The notes beneath the pieces were generated by a model. It did not search any database, had not been told where the DNA came from, and worked only from the letters and a program-made list of their open reading frames with translations. 64,000 nt of DNA from the NCBI GenBank assembly GCA_963759875.1, contig CAVXBB010000017.1, forward strand, positions 496,001-560,000, written 5' to 3'. The translations under genes were made by a program, and so were the position numbers. Each line of letters opens with the position of its first letter. The stretch's first letter is position 1. Below, in pieces: positions 9,303 through 19,006 of this stretch. Source of the stretch: JAFAGX01 sp963759875. Lineage in GTDB: Bacteria; Acidobacteriota; Terriglobia; Terriglobales; Acidobacteriaceae.

Positions 9303-9303
9303 T
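9298..9303 (+). promoter_or_regulatory. -10 element 5 nt before gatB
   Basis: TATAAT overlaps the stop codon of the preceding gene and ends five bases before ATG 9309. If used, the gatB transcript would start at about the start codon. Similar placement is seen ahead of several other genes in this window. Confidence 0.45.
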
Positions 9304-9308
9304 GGTTA

Positions 9309-10803
9309 ATGGATATGGCGACCACCCCGGATATTTCCGTAGCGGCCCGTGCCAGATATGAGCCGGTGATCGGGCTGGAAGTGCACGTCCAGCTCTTGAC
9401 CGTGACCAAGATCTTCTGCTCCTGCTCCACGCGATTTGGCGATCCGCCGAACACCAATGTTTGCCCGGTGTGCCTTGGGCTTCCCGGCGCTTTGCCGGTG
9501 CTGAATCGCAAGGCGGTGGAGTTTGCGGTGCTTGGCGGCGATGGCGCTGAATTGCCGCATCAACGAGACTTCCATCTTCGCCCGCAAGAATTACTTTTAT
9601 CCCGACCTGCCCAAGGGCTACCAGATTTCGCAGTATGACAAGCCGCTGGCCGAGTTCGGCTGGAATCGACTGATCAAGACCGCCGAACGGGGCAAAAGAA
9701 AATCGGCATCACCCGCCTGCACCTGGAAGAAGACGCGGGCAAGAGCCTGCACGAAGGCTTCGCCGATTCCGCCGACACGACGGCCATCGATCTGAATCGC
9801 AGCGGAGTGCCGCTGATCGAAATCGTCAGCGAGCCGGACATTGCGTCGCCCGACGAAGCCTACGAGTACCTCACCCGGCTGAAAGAAATCATCCTCTACA
9901 CCGGCGTCAGCGATTGCAATATGGAAGAAGGCTCGTTGCGCTGCGATGCCAACATCAGCGTGCGCCCGCGGGGGCAGAAAGAATTTGGCACCAAAACGGA
10001 AGTCAAGAATGTGAATTCGTTCCGCTTTATTCGCGAGGCGCTGGAGTATGAGATCGAGCGCCAAATCGGGATCGTGGAATCGGGCGGCAAGATCACGCAG
10101 GAAACGCGCCTCTACAACTCGCACGAAGGCAAGACCTACGGCATGCGCTCGAAAGAACAGGCCCACGACTACCGGTATTTTCCCGAGCCCGATCTGCTTC
10201 CGCTGGTGGTGGATGAGAAATGGCAAGCCGAAATCCGCGACTACGCTGCCCGAACTGCCCGAAGCACGCCGCAAGCGCATGATCGACGAATTATGGCATC
10301 ACCGAGTACGACGCGCAGGTGCTGACGCTGACGCAAAACGCTGGCCGATCAGTTCGAAGCGGCGGCGAAGCACGGCCAAGAATCCAAAACGCGTGGCGAA
10401 TCTGGTGCAGAGCGAGTTGATGGGACGCCTGAAAGCCAAGGGCATTGAAATTGAGCAGTCGCCCATTTCGATGAAAGGCGTCGCGCTGTCGGCCGATCTG
10501 GTGGAGAGTGGCGCGATCTCGGGCAAGATGCTGAAGGATCTTTACGATCTCGTGCTTCGAGCGCAACCAGGATTTCCCCGACGTCTACGAAGAAGAGGGG
10601 CCGCGAGCAATCACGCGACACGTCGGCGCTGGAAAAGATCATCGACGAGATCATCGCAGCGCAATCCCAAGCAGGTGGAGCAGTATCGCGCCGGCAAGAA
10701 AACGGTGATCGGCTTCTTCGTCGGCCAGGTGATGAAGGCCTCGAAGGGCCAGGCCAATCCGCAGCTGGTGAATGAACTACTGGCCAAGAAGTTAGGAGCC
10801 TAG
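9309..10803 (+). pseudogene. gatB: Asp/Glu-tRNA amidotransferase subunit B, multiply frameshifted
   Basis: GatB binds misacylated Asp-tRNA(Asn)/Glu-tRNA(Gln) and ATP for transamidation. All parts of the family are present, in several frames: YEPVIGLEVHVQLLT, CPVCLGLPGALPVLN, LNCRINETSIFARKNYFYPD, then IEIVSEPDIASPDEAYEYL, EEGSLRCDANISVRP, EVKNVNSFRFIREALEYEIE, HDYRYFPEPDLLP, and the C-terminal YqeY-like tail ending QLVNELLAKKLGA. Breaks include an extra T near 9532 (CTTGG for CTGG) and a missing A in the run at 9694-9697; others lie near 10,250, 10,320 and 10,560-10,620. Repaired length is about 495 residues, normal for GatB. No duplicate copy is visible, so error is favoured over loss. Confidence 0.88.
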
Positions 10804-10833
10804 CTCCTCTGTCCTCCGTGTCCTCTGTGGTGA
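10804..10833. repeat. Dispersed 'cctctgtg' repeat, copy 1
   Basis: Directly after the gatB stop: CTCCTCTGTCCTCCGTGTCC then TCTGTGGTG. The reverse complement closely matches 14,244-14,274 (ACCACAGAGG...ACACGGAGGA). This is a short dispersed, probably mobile, intergenic repeat. Confidence 0.55.
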
Positions 10834-10949
10834 AGAAATGAAAGCGAGCACAACCGCTGATGGCGAAGAATCGGCTTCTCGGAGTAACCACCCGGCCAGT
10901 ATCTTCCGTCACTTAGGGTGTATGCTCCAGCCAGCTAACATATTTTCTT

Positions 10950-11582
10950 ATGAAGAAATGGAAGCTGGATCGGATCATCAGCATAGCGACCCTGGTGAGC
11001 TCGATCATCGCCATTGTGCTGGTGCTCAAGAAGCCTCAGCCGGTTTCGCAGCCAATGTCGCCAGCAGTAGCGGTGCAAAAGGTAGAATCGCTTCAGCAGA
11101 AGCTTCAGCAACTGGATCAGCCTCGGCAAGCCGGTCAGGCGCCCGCGCAGGTTCATTTGAATTCCGACGAGGTGAGTGCGGCGCTGGCGCAGGCAGCCGG
11201 GGCGGTACCCGTCGCAAGTTTTGCCGGCTCCGGCATGCCGACTTCCGTTCCAAGTTCTCCCGATGCGCAAGTCGGTCCCGGCCAGCCGGAAGTGAAGGAC
11301 TACCAGGTCAGCTTTGATGGGGATGTTGCACGCGGCCAATTTGTGGCTCACATCGGCGGCAAGGATGTAACGGTCACGCTCGCCGGACACCTGGGCTCGA
11401 AAGATGGGTTTGCAACGTTTGATCCGACTGAATTCAAGGTGGGCGAACTGGACATCCCGGTTTCGCTGGTTAATGGCCCGCTTCAGAAGAAACTCGACGA
11501 ACAGCGCGACAAGCTCAAGCTTCCCGACGATGTTCAGGGCATCAAGGTTGAGAACGGCGAACTCGTCATGACGGGGAAGTGA
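10950..11582 (+). CDS. Hypothetical membrane-anchored protein
   Basis: A 210-residue protein, not assigned to a known family. It starts MKKWKLDRIISIATLVSS with one hydrophobic segment (about residues 9-26), so it should be a type II membrane protein or an uncleaved-signal protein. A Gln/Pro-rich linker (KVESLQQKLQQLDQ) precedes a C-terminal domain, YQVSFDGDVARGQFVAHIGG to LPDDVQGIKVENGELVM, which alternates short beta strands and may bind lipid or carry a DUF-type fold. It is the first intact frame after the gatB damage. Codon use matches the neighbours. Function unknown. Confidence 0.7.
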   Translation: MKKWKLDRIISIATLVSSIIAIVLVLKKPQPVSQPMSPAVAVQKVESLQQKLQQLDQPRQAGQAPAQVHLNSDEVSAALAQAAGAVPVASFAGSGMPTSVPSSPDAQVGPGQPEVKDYQVSFDGDVARGQFVAHIGGKDVTVTLAGHLGSKDGFATFDPTEFKVGELDIPVSLVNGPLQKKLDEQRDKLKLPDDVQGIKVENGELVMTGK

Positions 11583-11771
11583 TCTCATACTAGGCTAGCC
11601 CTCACAAATCCCACTGCAACGGTTTGCCCGCGACAGCCTCCGCTTCGTCCGACGGGTCTCGCTGAACACGAGCAGCATCTCAAAAAATGTGTCAACCATC
11701 ACTTACTCCGCATCCTATGGTTAAGCGTAAATGCCTTCATTGCTTTCGCTTAGGCACAGCGAGGTAAGTCT

Positions 11772-13043
11772 ATGGCGACCACCGGAACCATTGCCAGCGA
11801 TTACACACCTAATTACCGCCTCAGCATTGAGACAGTGGATGATCTTTTGAAGCTGCAGAAAGCGGCGCAGAGAATTAGTTCGATCCTCGACCTCGATGAG
11901 TTGATTGATCAGATTGTCCACGACATCGCCCGCTCTTTCGGCTGCGTGGACGCCGACATCTATTTACACAACGAAGAACGCGGAGAGCTGGTGCTGGCGT
12001 GTGCGCATGGCTGCGCTGGCTGCGCGGTCCATGGCGATCACCACAGTCTGAAGATTGGCAAAGAAGGAATGGTTGGATACGTTGCTGCTACCGGTCAAAT
12101 GCGCTACGCCCCCGATGTGCGCAAAGATCCCTATTACATCGGATGCGAAGAAGCGACCCTGTCCGAAGTTGCCATTCCGCTCCACGTGCAAGGCCGGTTG
12201 GTAGGCGTCTTCACTACGTCCCATCATCAACTGGACGCATTTCCACCCGAGCAACTACGGCTTCTGCAGGCGCTGTGCAGTGATGTTGCCATCGCGGTAC
12301 ACAATGCCCGCGCTTTTCAGAGCGAGCGGAAGCAGCGCGAAGCCATGAGCCGAGAGGCAAACGAGGCGCGCGTGATTCAGCAATCCCTGCTGCCGAAAAG
12401 CTCGCCTTATGTTCCGGGGTTCGCGATTTCCGGCCTTTCGCTTCCTGCTGGTGCGGTGGGTGGTGACTGGTATGACTTCATTCCTCTCGCAAACGGACGC
12501 TGGGGATTGGTGCTGGCGGACGTTTCCGGCAAGGGGACTGCCGCGGCGTTGTTGATGTCAGCAACCCGCGGAATGCTGCGGTCGTTGGCTGAGGCCAGCT
12601 GCACTCCGGGTGAGGTGTTGACCAAATTGAATCGCCTGCTGGTCGAAGACTTTCCGGCAGGAAGGTTTGTCACTATGGTTTATGGTGTGCTCGATTCCGA
12701 AAAACGAACTCTGACGTTTGCCAACGCCGGACATCTGCCGCCGCTGCTGATAAATGGTGGACCGCGCTTTCTGAACACGGAGCGCGGGTTGCCGCTCGGG
12801 CTTGGATACGGCGATTTTTCCGAATGCGAGGTCGCGTTCCCCAAGGGCTTTCGACTTGTGTTCTATAGCGACGGCATCACCGAGGCTGAGAACCATAACG
12901 AAGAAGAATACGGGGCACAGCGTCTCCAGGCGCACGTTGCCAAAGTCGATGCTTCGGCTGAAAGTCTGCTCGATGATGTGCGCTCGTTTGCAAACGGTGC
13001 GGGTTTACGCGACGACGCGAGCGTGATTTTCGTGAAAGGGTAG
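11772..13043 (+). CDS. GAF-domain PP2C phosphatase (RsbU/SpoIIE type)
   Basis: Serine/threonine phosphatase of the kind that acts on anti-sigma-factor antagonists. 423 residues: an N-terminal GAF sensor domain (about 30-190, with VDADIYLHNEERGELVLAC and a Cys/His cluster CAHGCAGCAVHGDH that could bind metal or heme), a short coiled linker (ERKQREAMSREANEARVIQQ), and a SpoIIE domain with the metal-binding aspartates in GDWYDF, ADVSGKGTAAALLM, FANAGHLPPLL, FYSDGITEAE and LRDDASVIFV. All catalytic acidic residues are present, so it is predicted active. A good ribosome site (CGAGGTAAG) precedes ATG 11772. It stands alone; no anti-sigma kinase is adjacent. Confidence 0.9.
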   Translation: MATTGTIASDYTPNYRLSIETVDDLLKLQKAAQRISSILDLDELIDQIVHDIARSFGCVDADIYLHNEERGELVLACAHGCAGCAVHGDHHSLKIGKEGMVGYVAATGQMRYAPDVRKDPYYIGCEEATLSEVAIPLHVQGRLVGVFTTSHHQLDAFPPEQLRLLQALCSDVAIAVHNARAFQSERKQREAMSREANEARVIQQSLLPKSSPYVPGFAISGLSLPAGAVGGDWYDFIPLANGRWGLVLADVSGKGTAAALLMSATRGMLRSLAEASCTPGEVLTKLNRLLVEDFPAGRFVTMVYGVLDSEKRTLTFANAGHLPPLLINGGPRFLNTERGLPLGLGYGDFSECEVAFPKGFRLVFYSDGITEAENHNEEEYGAQRLQAHVAKVDASAESLLDDVRSFANGAGLRDDASVIFVKG

Positions 13044-13100
13044 CGAAGGAATCACTCATCCAGGCGAGCCTATAACCGTTTCGCCAAGCAGTCTATGTTT

Positions 13101-13577
13101 CTAGATCAAGGCGGGTACCTCGTTAAGATCTTTGAGCGCCTTCTGACCCTCAAACCATTTGAACACGAAGAATGCGTGGACATCGAATGCCCACAGTGAA
13201 AATGTAAGTATGAGCGCAACCATGTCAGCAGCATAAATAGCGATCCCGGCCAGGAATGCCCACCGAGAACCGCTGCGCGCCGCGAATCCTAAACCTAACA
13301 TGACAAGCAGCCACATGGCCGCCGTAATGTACGCGACTAGCGGAAGAAGCGAGCCAAGCGGCCGGCCATAAAGGGTCAGGAGGTCAAACGTGCCAATGCT
13401 GACAAGGAGGTTCAGCCGAACCGGAAGAAGGCCCGTGCCGAGCGCAGACAAACCAGCGGCCCAAAAGAAGTAGTTCGCATCGCTTTTGCTCTCATCGCGT
13501 AAATCCGCAAGCCGCTGCTCCTCACTTGCCTTGTATTCTTCGTCCGTTCGGCCCGCGCCAACATTCAACGTCTGCAT
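13101..13577 (-). CDS. Small four-helix membrane protein, family copy 1
   Basis: A 158-residue protein with a charged N-terminus (TDEEYKASEEQRLADLRDES) and four hydrophobic stretches starting at YFFWAAGLSALGTGLL. It resembles the product of 15787-16275: both have an F/Y-W-x-A-G-L-S first helix, a W-A-F-L-A-G-I/M-A-x-Y third helix, and a final H-A-F-x-x-x-K/Y segment. They appear to be members of one family of small membrane proteins placed 2.2 kb apart in opposite orientation. No catalytic motif is visible, and function is unknown. Confidence 0.7.
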   Translation of the reverse strand: MQTLNVGAGRTDEEYKASEEQRLADLRDESKSDANYFFWAAGLSALGTGLLPVRLNLLVSIGTFDLLTLYGRPLGSLLPLVAYITAAMWLLVMLGLGFAARSGSRWAFLAGIAIYAADMVALILTFSLWAFDVHAFFVFKWFEGQKALKDLNEVPALI

Positions 13578-13754
13578 AAGCCACCCCGAAAACGAATCAA
13601 CCCGGAGAGTCGAACATGAACGCGATTTGCTTAAAACCGCGTTCTCAGAAGAACGCCCACGCGGAAGGTATCACGATCATTAACACGGGTAAACGAAAAT
13701 GTCGCAACTAGAGCCGATTCCGTTAGCTACTTTGCACGTGCCCTCGGCTAGCTC

Positions 13755-14156
13755 CTATCCCGATCGCGCGCGATGCTCTTTCAGGATGCAGCGGTCCATC
13801 ACCACAAAAATGCCATCTTTTCGGGCCTTCTCGGCGGCGGCTTCGTTGATCACTTCTTCCTGCATCCAAATGGCCGGAATCCTCAACTGGATAGCTTGAT
13901 CTACAATCTCGCCAACGAATTCTGGCCGGCGAAAAACATTTACGATATCGATCTTTTCCGGCACATCGAGCAAGGAGGCGTATGAGATTTCGCCGAGAGC
14001 TTCTTTAATCCGCGGGTTCACCGGAATAATACGGTAGCCATGACTCTGCATGTAAGCCGAGACGCCGTGGCTCGGACGCAACGGGCGGTCCGAGAGTCCA
14101 ACCACGGCAATGGTTTTCGCGCACTTGAGCAGATCGGCAATGGGATCGGGCTGCAT
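13755..14156 (-). CDS. CoA-binding domain protein (YccU type)
   Basis: A 133-residue stand-alone CoA_binding (Rossmann) domain protein. ATG 14156 gives MQPDPIADLLKCAKTIAVVG; the open frame reaches further upstream to 14249, but that part overlaps a dispersed repeat and reads as low-complexity, so the later start is chosen. Motifs: IAVVGLSDRPLRPSHGVSAY (nucleotide loop), GYRIIPVNPRI, DIVNVFRRPEFV and IPAIWMQEEVINEAAAEKAR. This family resembles the CoA-binding half of succinyl-CoA synthetase alpha but lacks the ligase domain. Physiological role unknown. Confidence 0.88.
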   Translation of the reverse strand: MQPDPIADLLKCAKTIAVVGLSDRPLRPSHGVSAYMQSHGYRIIPVNPRIKEALGEISYASLLDVPEKIDIVNVFRRPEFVGEIVDQAIQLRIPAIWMQEEVINEAAAEKARKDGIFVVMDRCILKEHRARSG

Positions 14157-14207
14157 GGCGCTACGGCAGCATTGTAGTGGATTATCTGCCGGTGGCGGAG
14201 GGCCTCG

Positions 14208-14275
14208 GCGTCCTCTGTAGTTTAGAGAGAAACTACAATACGAAACCACAGAGGGCCCAGAGGAACACGGAGGAA
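14208..14275. repeat. Dispersed 'cctctgtg' repeat, copy 2, with hairpin
   Basis: Contains a perfect 8-bp inverted repeat, TGTAGTTT (14216-14223) and AAACTACA (14230-14237), flanked by CGTCCTC on the left and ACCACAGAGG...ACACGGAGGA on the right. The right part is the reverse complement of the sequence after gatB (10,804-10,833). It fills the divergent gap between the CoA-binding gene and selD and also supplies the TACAAT ahead of selD. Confidence 0.6.
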
Positions 14276-14346
14276 TTTACAATAGCGAATATGCCTGAGA
14301 CGAAACCATTCCGTCTCACGGAGTCCGTCAAAGCCGCGGGTTGAGC

Positions 14347-14374
14347 GTCCAAGCTGAGTCCGGCGGCGCTGGAC
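14347..14374 (+). promoter_or_regulatory. SECIS-like hairpin after the selD UGA
   Basis: Starting three bases after the TGA, GTCC(A)AGC pairs with GCTGGAC (one bulged A), enclosing a 13-base loop. Position and size fit a bacterial selenocysteine insertion element read by SelB. Loop residues differ from the E. coli type, as is common, so support is structural only. Confidence 0.45.
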
Positions 14375-14953
14375 ACGGTGCTTGGGAAATTAGCCCGGCA
14401 ACAGGATCCGAATGTTCTGGTCGGCTTCGATCATGCCGACGACGCCGGCGTGTATCTGCTCGCGCCCGAGACGGCGCTCGTCCAGACGGTGGATTTTTTC
14501 ACGCCCATCGTGGACGATCCCTACACCTTCGGCCAGATCGCCGCCACCAACGCGCTCAGCGACGTTTACGCCATGGGAGGAAAGCCGCTGACTTCGCTCG
14601 CGCTTGTCTGTTTTCCCGAAAAAGGCGATCTTGGAGATTCTGGAGCGCATTCTCGCCGGCGGCTTGTCGAAGATGATCGAGGCCGGATGCACGGTGGTTG
14701 GCGGCCACAGCATCCGCGATGAAGAAACGAAATTCGGATATTCCGTCACCGGGGTGATTCATCCGCCAGCGCGTGCTGGCCAATCGGGCGCGCAGCCGGG
14801 CGACCGGTTGCTGTTCACCAAGGCGCTGGGACGGGAGTAATTTCGACGGCGATCAAGAAAGGCGTAGCGAAGCAGGAGTGGATTGACGCCGCCGTCGAGT
14901 CGATGACGACGCTAAACAAGGCAGCGGCCGAAGTGATCACCGGTGCTCGTGTG

Positions 14954-15019
14954 GGGACGGGCGTCTCGCCCGTCCCGGCGGAGCGCAGTTCCGCAGGACA
15001 GCCGAGAGCGGCCGTCCCT
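14954..15019. repeat. Palindromic repeat inserted in frame within selD
   Basis: Begins with a perfect 9-bp inverted repeat (GGGACGGGC, five-base loop, GCCCGTCCC), followed by a GCGGA/TCCGC pair and ending in GGACAGCCGAGAGCGGCCGT. The last part matches 1029-1048. It encodes GTGVSPVPAERSSAGQPRAA in the selD frame, at a place where other SelD proteins have no such residues. Confidence 0.65.
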
Positions 15020-15456
15020 AGTGGCTACGTCCACGCCATGACCGACATCACCGGCTTCGGCCTGATCGGTCACGCCCGCGAAATGGCGTTGGCATCGAAC
15101 GTCTCGTTGCGCTTGTGTGCAAGCCGATTCCTCTGCTCGAAGGTGCGCTCGACTGCATTCGCGCCGGCTACATTCCCGGCGGGCTGAAAGCCAATCGCGA
15201 ATTTGCCGAATGCATGGTGGGATACGAATCGCAACATCCTGACGAACTGAAAACGATTCTCTTCGACCCGCAAACCGCAGGCGGACTGCTGATTTCCGTT
15301 GCTGCCGAGCACGCTTCAGAACTCTTGAATGCGCTTATTCGATTTGGAACCCCAGCGGTAGAAATCGGCGAAGTACATCCCACAAGCAAGCCTCTCATAA
15401 GCATCGCAGCCTAGCTCGACCGTCCCGCATAAAACCGGGCATAAGCAAGGACCATC

Positions 15457-15612
15457 ATGAAATCACGCAAGCTCGGACGCGCAGGTTTGACAATGTCCGC
15501 TATTGGCCTTGGCTGCATGGGAATGTTAAAGGTCCACGCAATGACAGCGAATCCATTGAGGAGATATTTCCGCAGTGAACCGCTCCTGGCCAACGCTATC
15601 CCGAGCACATGA
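15457..15612 (+). pseudogene. Aldo/keto reductase N-terminal stub
   Basis: A 51-codon frame from ATG 15457 reads MKSRKLGRAGLTMSAIGLGC then MGM, the typical N-terminus of the AKR family (R-K-L-G-x-x-G-L-x-V-S-x-I-G-L-G-C-M-G-M). After a one-base shift the next bases encode NDSESIEEI, matching the following conserved turn (N-D-x-E-S-I). The remaining ~270 residues of an AKR, including the catalytic Asp/Tyr/Lys/His, are absent before the next gene at 15,787. This is a genuine truncated remnant rather than a sequencing artefact. Confidence 0.7.
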
Positions 15613-15786
15613 TGGCGATTGTCAATGGGTAACTGTTACTTACCGAAGCGGTAAAACGACTTGTTCCTGGCCATGACCGCCGGGTATCTAGGCCCAGCCA
15701 AAGCTCCCATCTACGCTTATTAAATTCCAGCCTTACCCGTTTCATTTGTGGCGGGCCTCCCTCGCTTGGAATTCAGGAGGTTGTCG

Positions 15787-16275
15787 ATGGCCACAGGTTT
15801 GGGTGTAGCCTTTGCACAATCGAACGAACGCATCGCTCAGGTGAATGAGCGGATCGCCGTATCGAAGATGATGGCCGCGGCACGAGCACGCGCTGGGGCG
15901 AAATGGTTTTACTGGATCGCCGGCCTGTCCATGATCAATTCATTGATCGTCCTTAGAGGCGGAAATCTGCACTTTGTGGTGGGACTCGGTATCACTTCCT
16001 TCGTGGACGGAGTGGCAAAAAGGGTTGGCAGCATGGGCCCGATGCTTGACGTCATCATCACGGGCTTCATTGCTGCGGCCTTCGTCGGATTTGGCAGCTT
16101 TGCTGTTAAAAGGCGGAAATGGGCATTCCTCGCGGGAATGGCCTTCTATGTTCTGGACGGACTGCTTTTGCTCGTCGGAAGAAACTATCTCGCGGTGGGA
16201 TTTCACGCGTTCGTGCTATATGCGATTTATCGCGGCTACACGGCAGCAAAACTGGTGCAAGTATCGGTGATCTGA
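15787..16275 (+). CDS. Small four-helix membrane protein, family copy 2
   Basis: A 162-residue protein. The start at ATG 15787 is fixed by AGGAGG at 15775-15780, six bases upstream; an in-frame start at 15748 has no such site. The N-terminal region is charged (NERIAQVNERIAVSKMMAAA), followed by four hydrophobic segments, KWFYWIAGLSMINSLIVL first. It shares helix 1 and the R/K-W-A-F-L-A-G pattern with the product of 13101-13577. Unknown function. It converges on ftsH with a terminator hairpin between. Confidence 0.75.
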   Translation: MATGLGVAFAQSNERIAQVNERIAVSKMMAAARARAGAKWFYWIAGLSMINSLIVLRGGNLHFVVGLGITSFVDGVAKRVGSMGPMLDVIITGFIAAAFVGFGSFAVKRRKWAFLAGMAFYVLDGLLLLVGRNYLAVGFHAFVLYAIYRGYTAAKLVQVSVI

Positions 16276-16291
16276 ACGGGGCAAAAAATCA

Positions 16292-16312
16292 GGGCGGCCA
16301 ATCAGGCCGCCC
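16292..16312 (-). terminator. Terminator of ftsH
   Basis: GGGCGGCC and GGCCGCCC form a perfect 8-bp stem with a five-base loop. On the minus strand it is followed by TGATTTTTTG, a U-rich tract, so it ends the ftsH transcript; it lies between two convergent genes. Confidence 0.85.
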
Positions 16313-16333
16313 ATCGCCAACGAATTTTACTTC

Positions 16334-18245
<1,912 letters not shown>

Positions 18246-18400
18246 CTAGAACTCCTGAAAAGCGCGATCGCCTGAAAAACAGCCACGTGCCACTCCACTA
18301 ATTAGATGCAGACCACCCAGTTTGGATGGGGCAAATTACCCAGGCTGACATTCTAAACCCTCCCGCCGGAAAAAGGGCGGAGTTCCTTCAGTAACTTAAG

Positions 18401-18960
18401 TCACAGAGTCAGACTAAACTTGTGCCGAAGCCAATAAGCGGCGAGGTTGCGGTTGGTTTGTTCCGGAGATCCCAGTCCATAGCCCACCAGAAACGCCTCG
18501 TCAACCAGAAACCCAAAATAATCGGGCTGTAACTGCACTCGGCGCGCCGCCTGCCGGTCCAGCAGCGTGGCCAACTTTACCGAAGCCGCTCCTCGACTCC
18601 GCAAATCGCTCATCAGAAACTCAGCTGGTGACTCCGGAATGCACCAGCCCCTCCACCAGCAAGCACGTGTTGGCCTCGGATGTCGGCGTCGTGGCTGAAG
18701 AAAATCTCCATAAAGCCCTCCGGCTTACCTTCCTGTTCTCGCCGGTATCTCGGCTTAATAAATTGGCAAATGACTGGCACTTCCAGTGCCCGCACCAGAT
18801 CGGCCATGAAAATGAAGCCATTTTCCAGAAGCGCCAAAACGTGCACGGTCCGGCCGCGATAATCATCAGAGATCTGCCGCGCCAGTTCGTTTACTCGCTT
18901 GTGAATCTGCTCTGCTGGAATCACGACTCGCAGCGGAGCCGGTGTTGTGGTTGGTTTCAT
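18401..18960 (-). pseudogene. hpt: Hypoxanthine phosphoribosyltransferase-like protein, frameshifted
   Basis: Purine-salvage phosphoribosyltransferase family. The N-terminal part from ATG 18960 has RVVIPAEQIHKRVNELARQI and ENGFIFMADLVRAL; the C-terminal part has LMSDLRSRGAASVKLATLLD and PDYFGFLVDEAFLVGYGL, a typical Hpt ending. Two indels near 18,661 and 18,606 separate them; the first looks like an extra base in GTGCTTGCTG. Between them the PRPP loop reads LLVEGLVHSGVT, whereas functional enzymes usually have E-D-x-x-D-T/S-G. Both Asp residues are replaced (Gly and His), so even a repaired protein may be catalytically altered. Confidence 0.75.
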
Positions 18961-19006
18961 GATATTGGGGCACCTTCCTCAGATCTCTGGTTCGCAGCCT
19001 TCCGGG

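Larger units (their letters stand above)
14291..15414 (+). pseudogene. selD: Selenide, water dikinase with in-frame UGA (Sec18); frameshifted
   Basis: SelD makes selenophosphate from selenide and ATP, the selenium donor for Sec-tRNA and seU34 tRNA. From ATG 14291 the frame reaches TGA at 14342-14344 in the context AAG-U-ASKLSPAALDTVL, the position occupied by Cys or Sec in SelD active sites, then continues DPNVLVGFDHADDAGVYLL. Later blocks TDITGFGLIGHAREM and FDPQTAGGLLISVA are diagnostic. Indels break the frame near 14,624 (extra G), 14,828-14,830 (missing G) and about 15,110. A palindromic repeat adds about 22 residues in frame before the TDITGFG block. Repaired, it would be a selenoprotein of near-normal length. 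Confidence 0.85.

Noticed and set aside
9618..10280. Minus-strand 220-codon frame over gatB
   Set aside because: Exact antisense of conserved GatB blocks; no independent protein features.
15640..15665. Short palindromes GTAACTGTTAC and TACCGAAGCGGTA
   Set aside because: Too short and without a gene-relevant position; could occur by chance.
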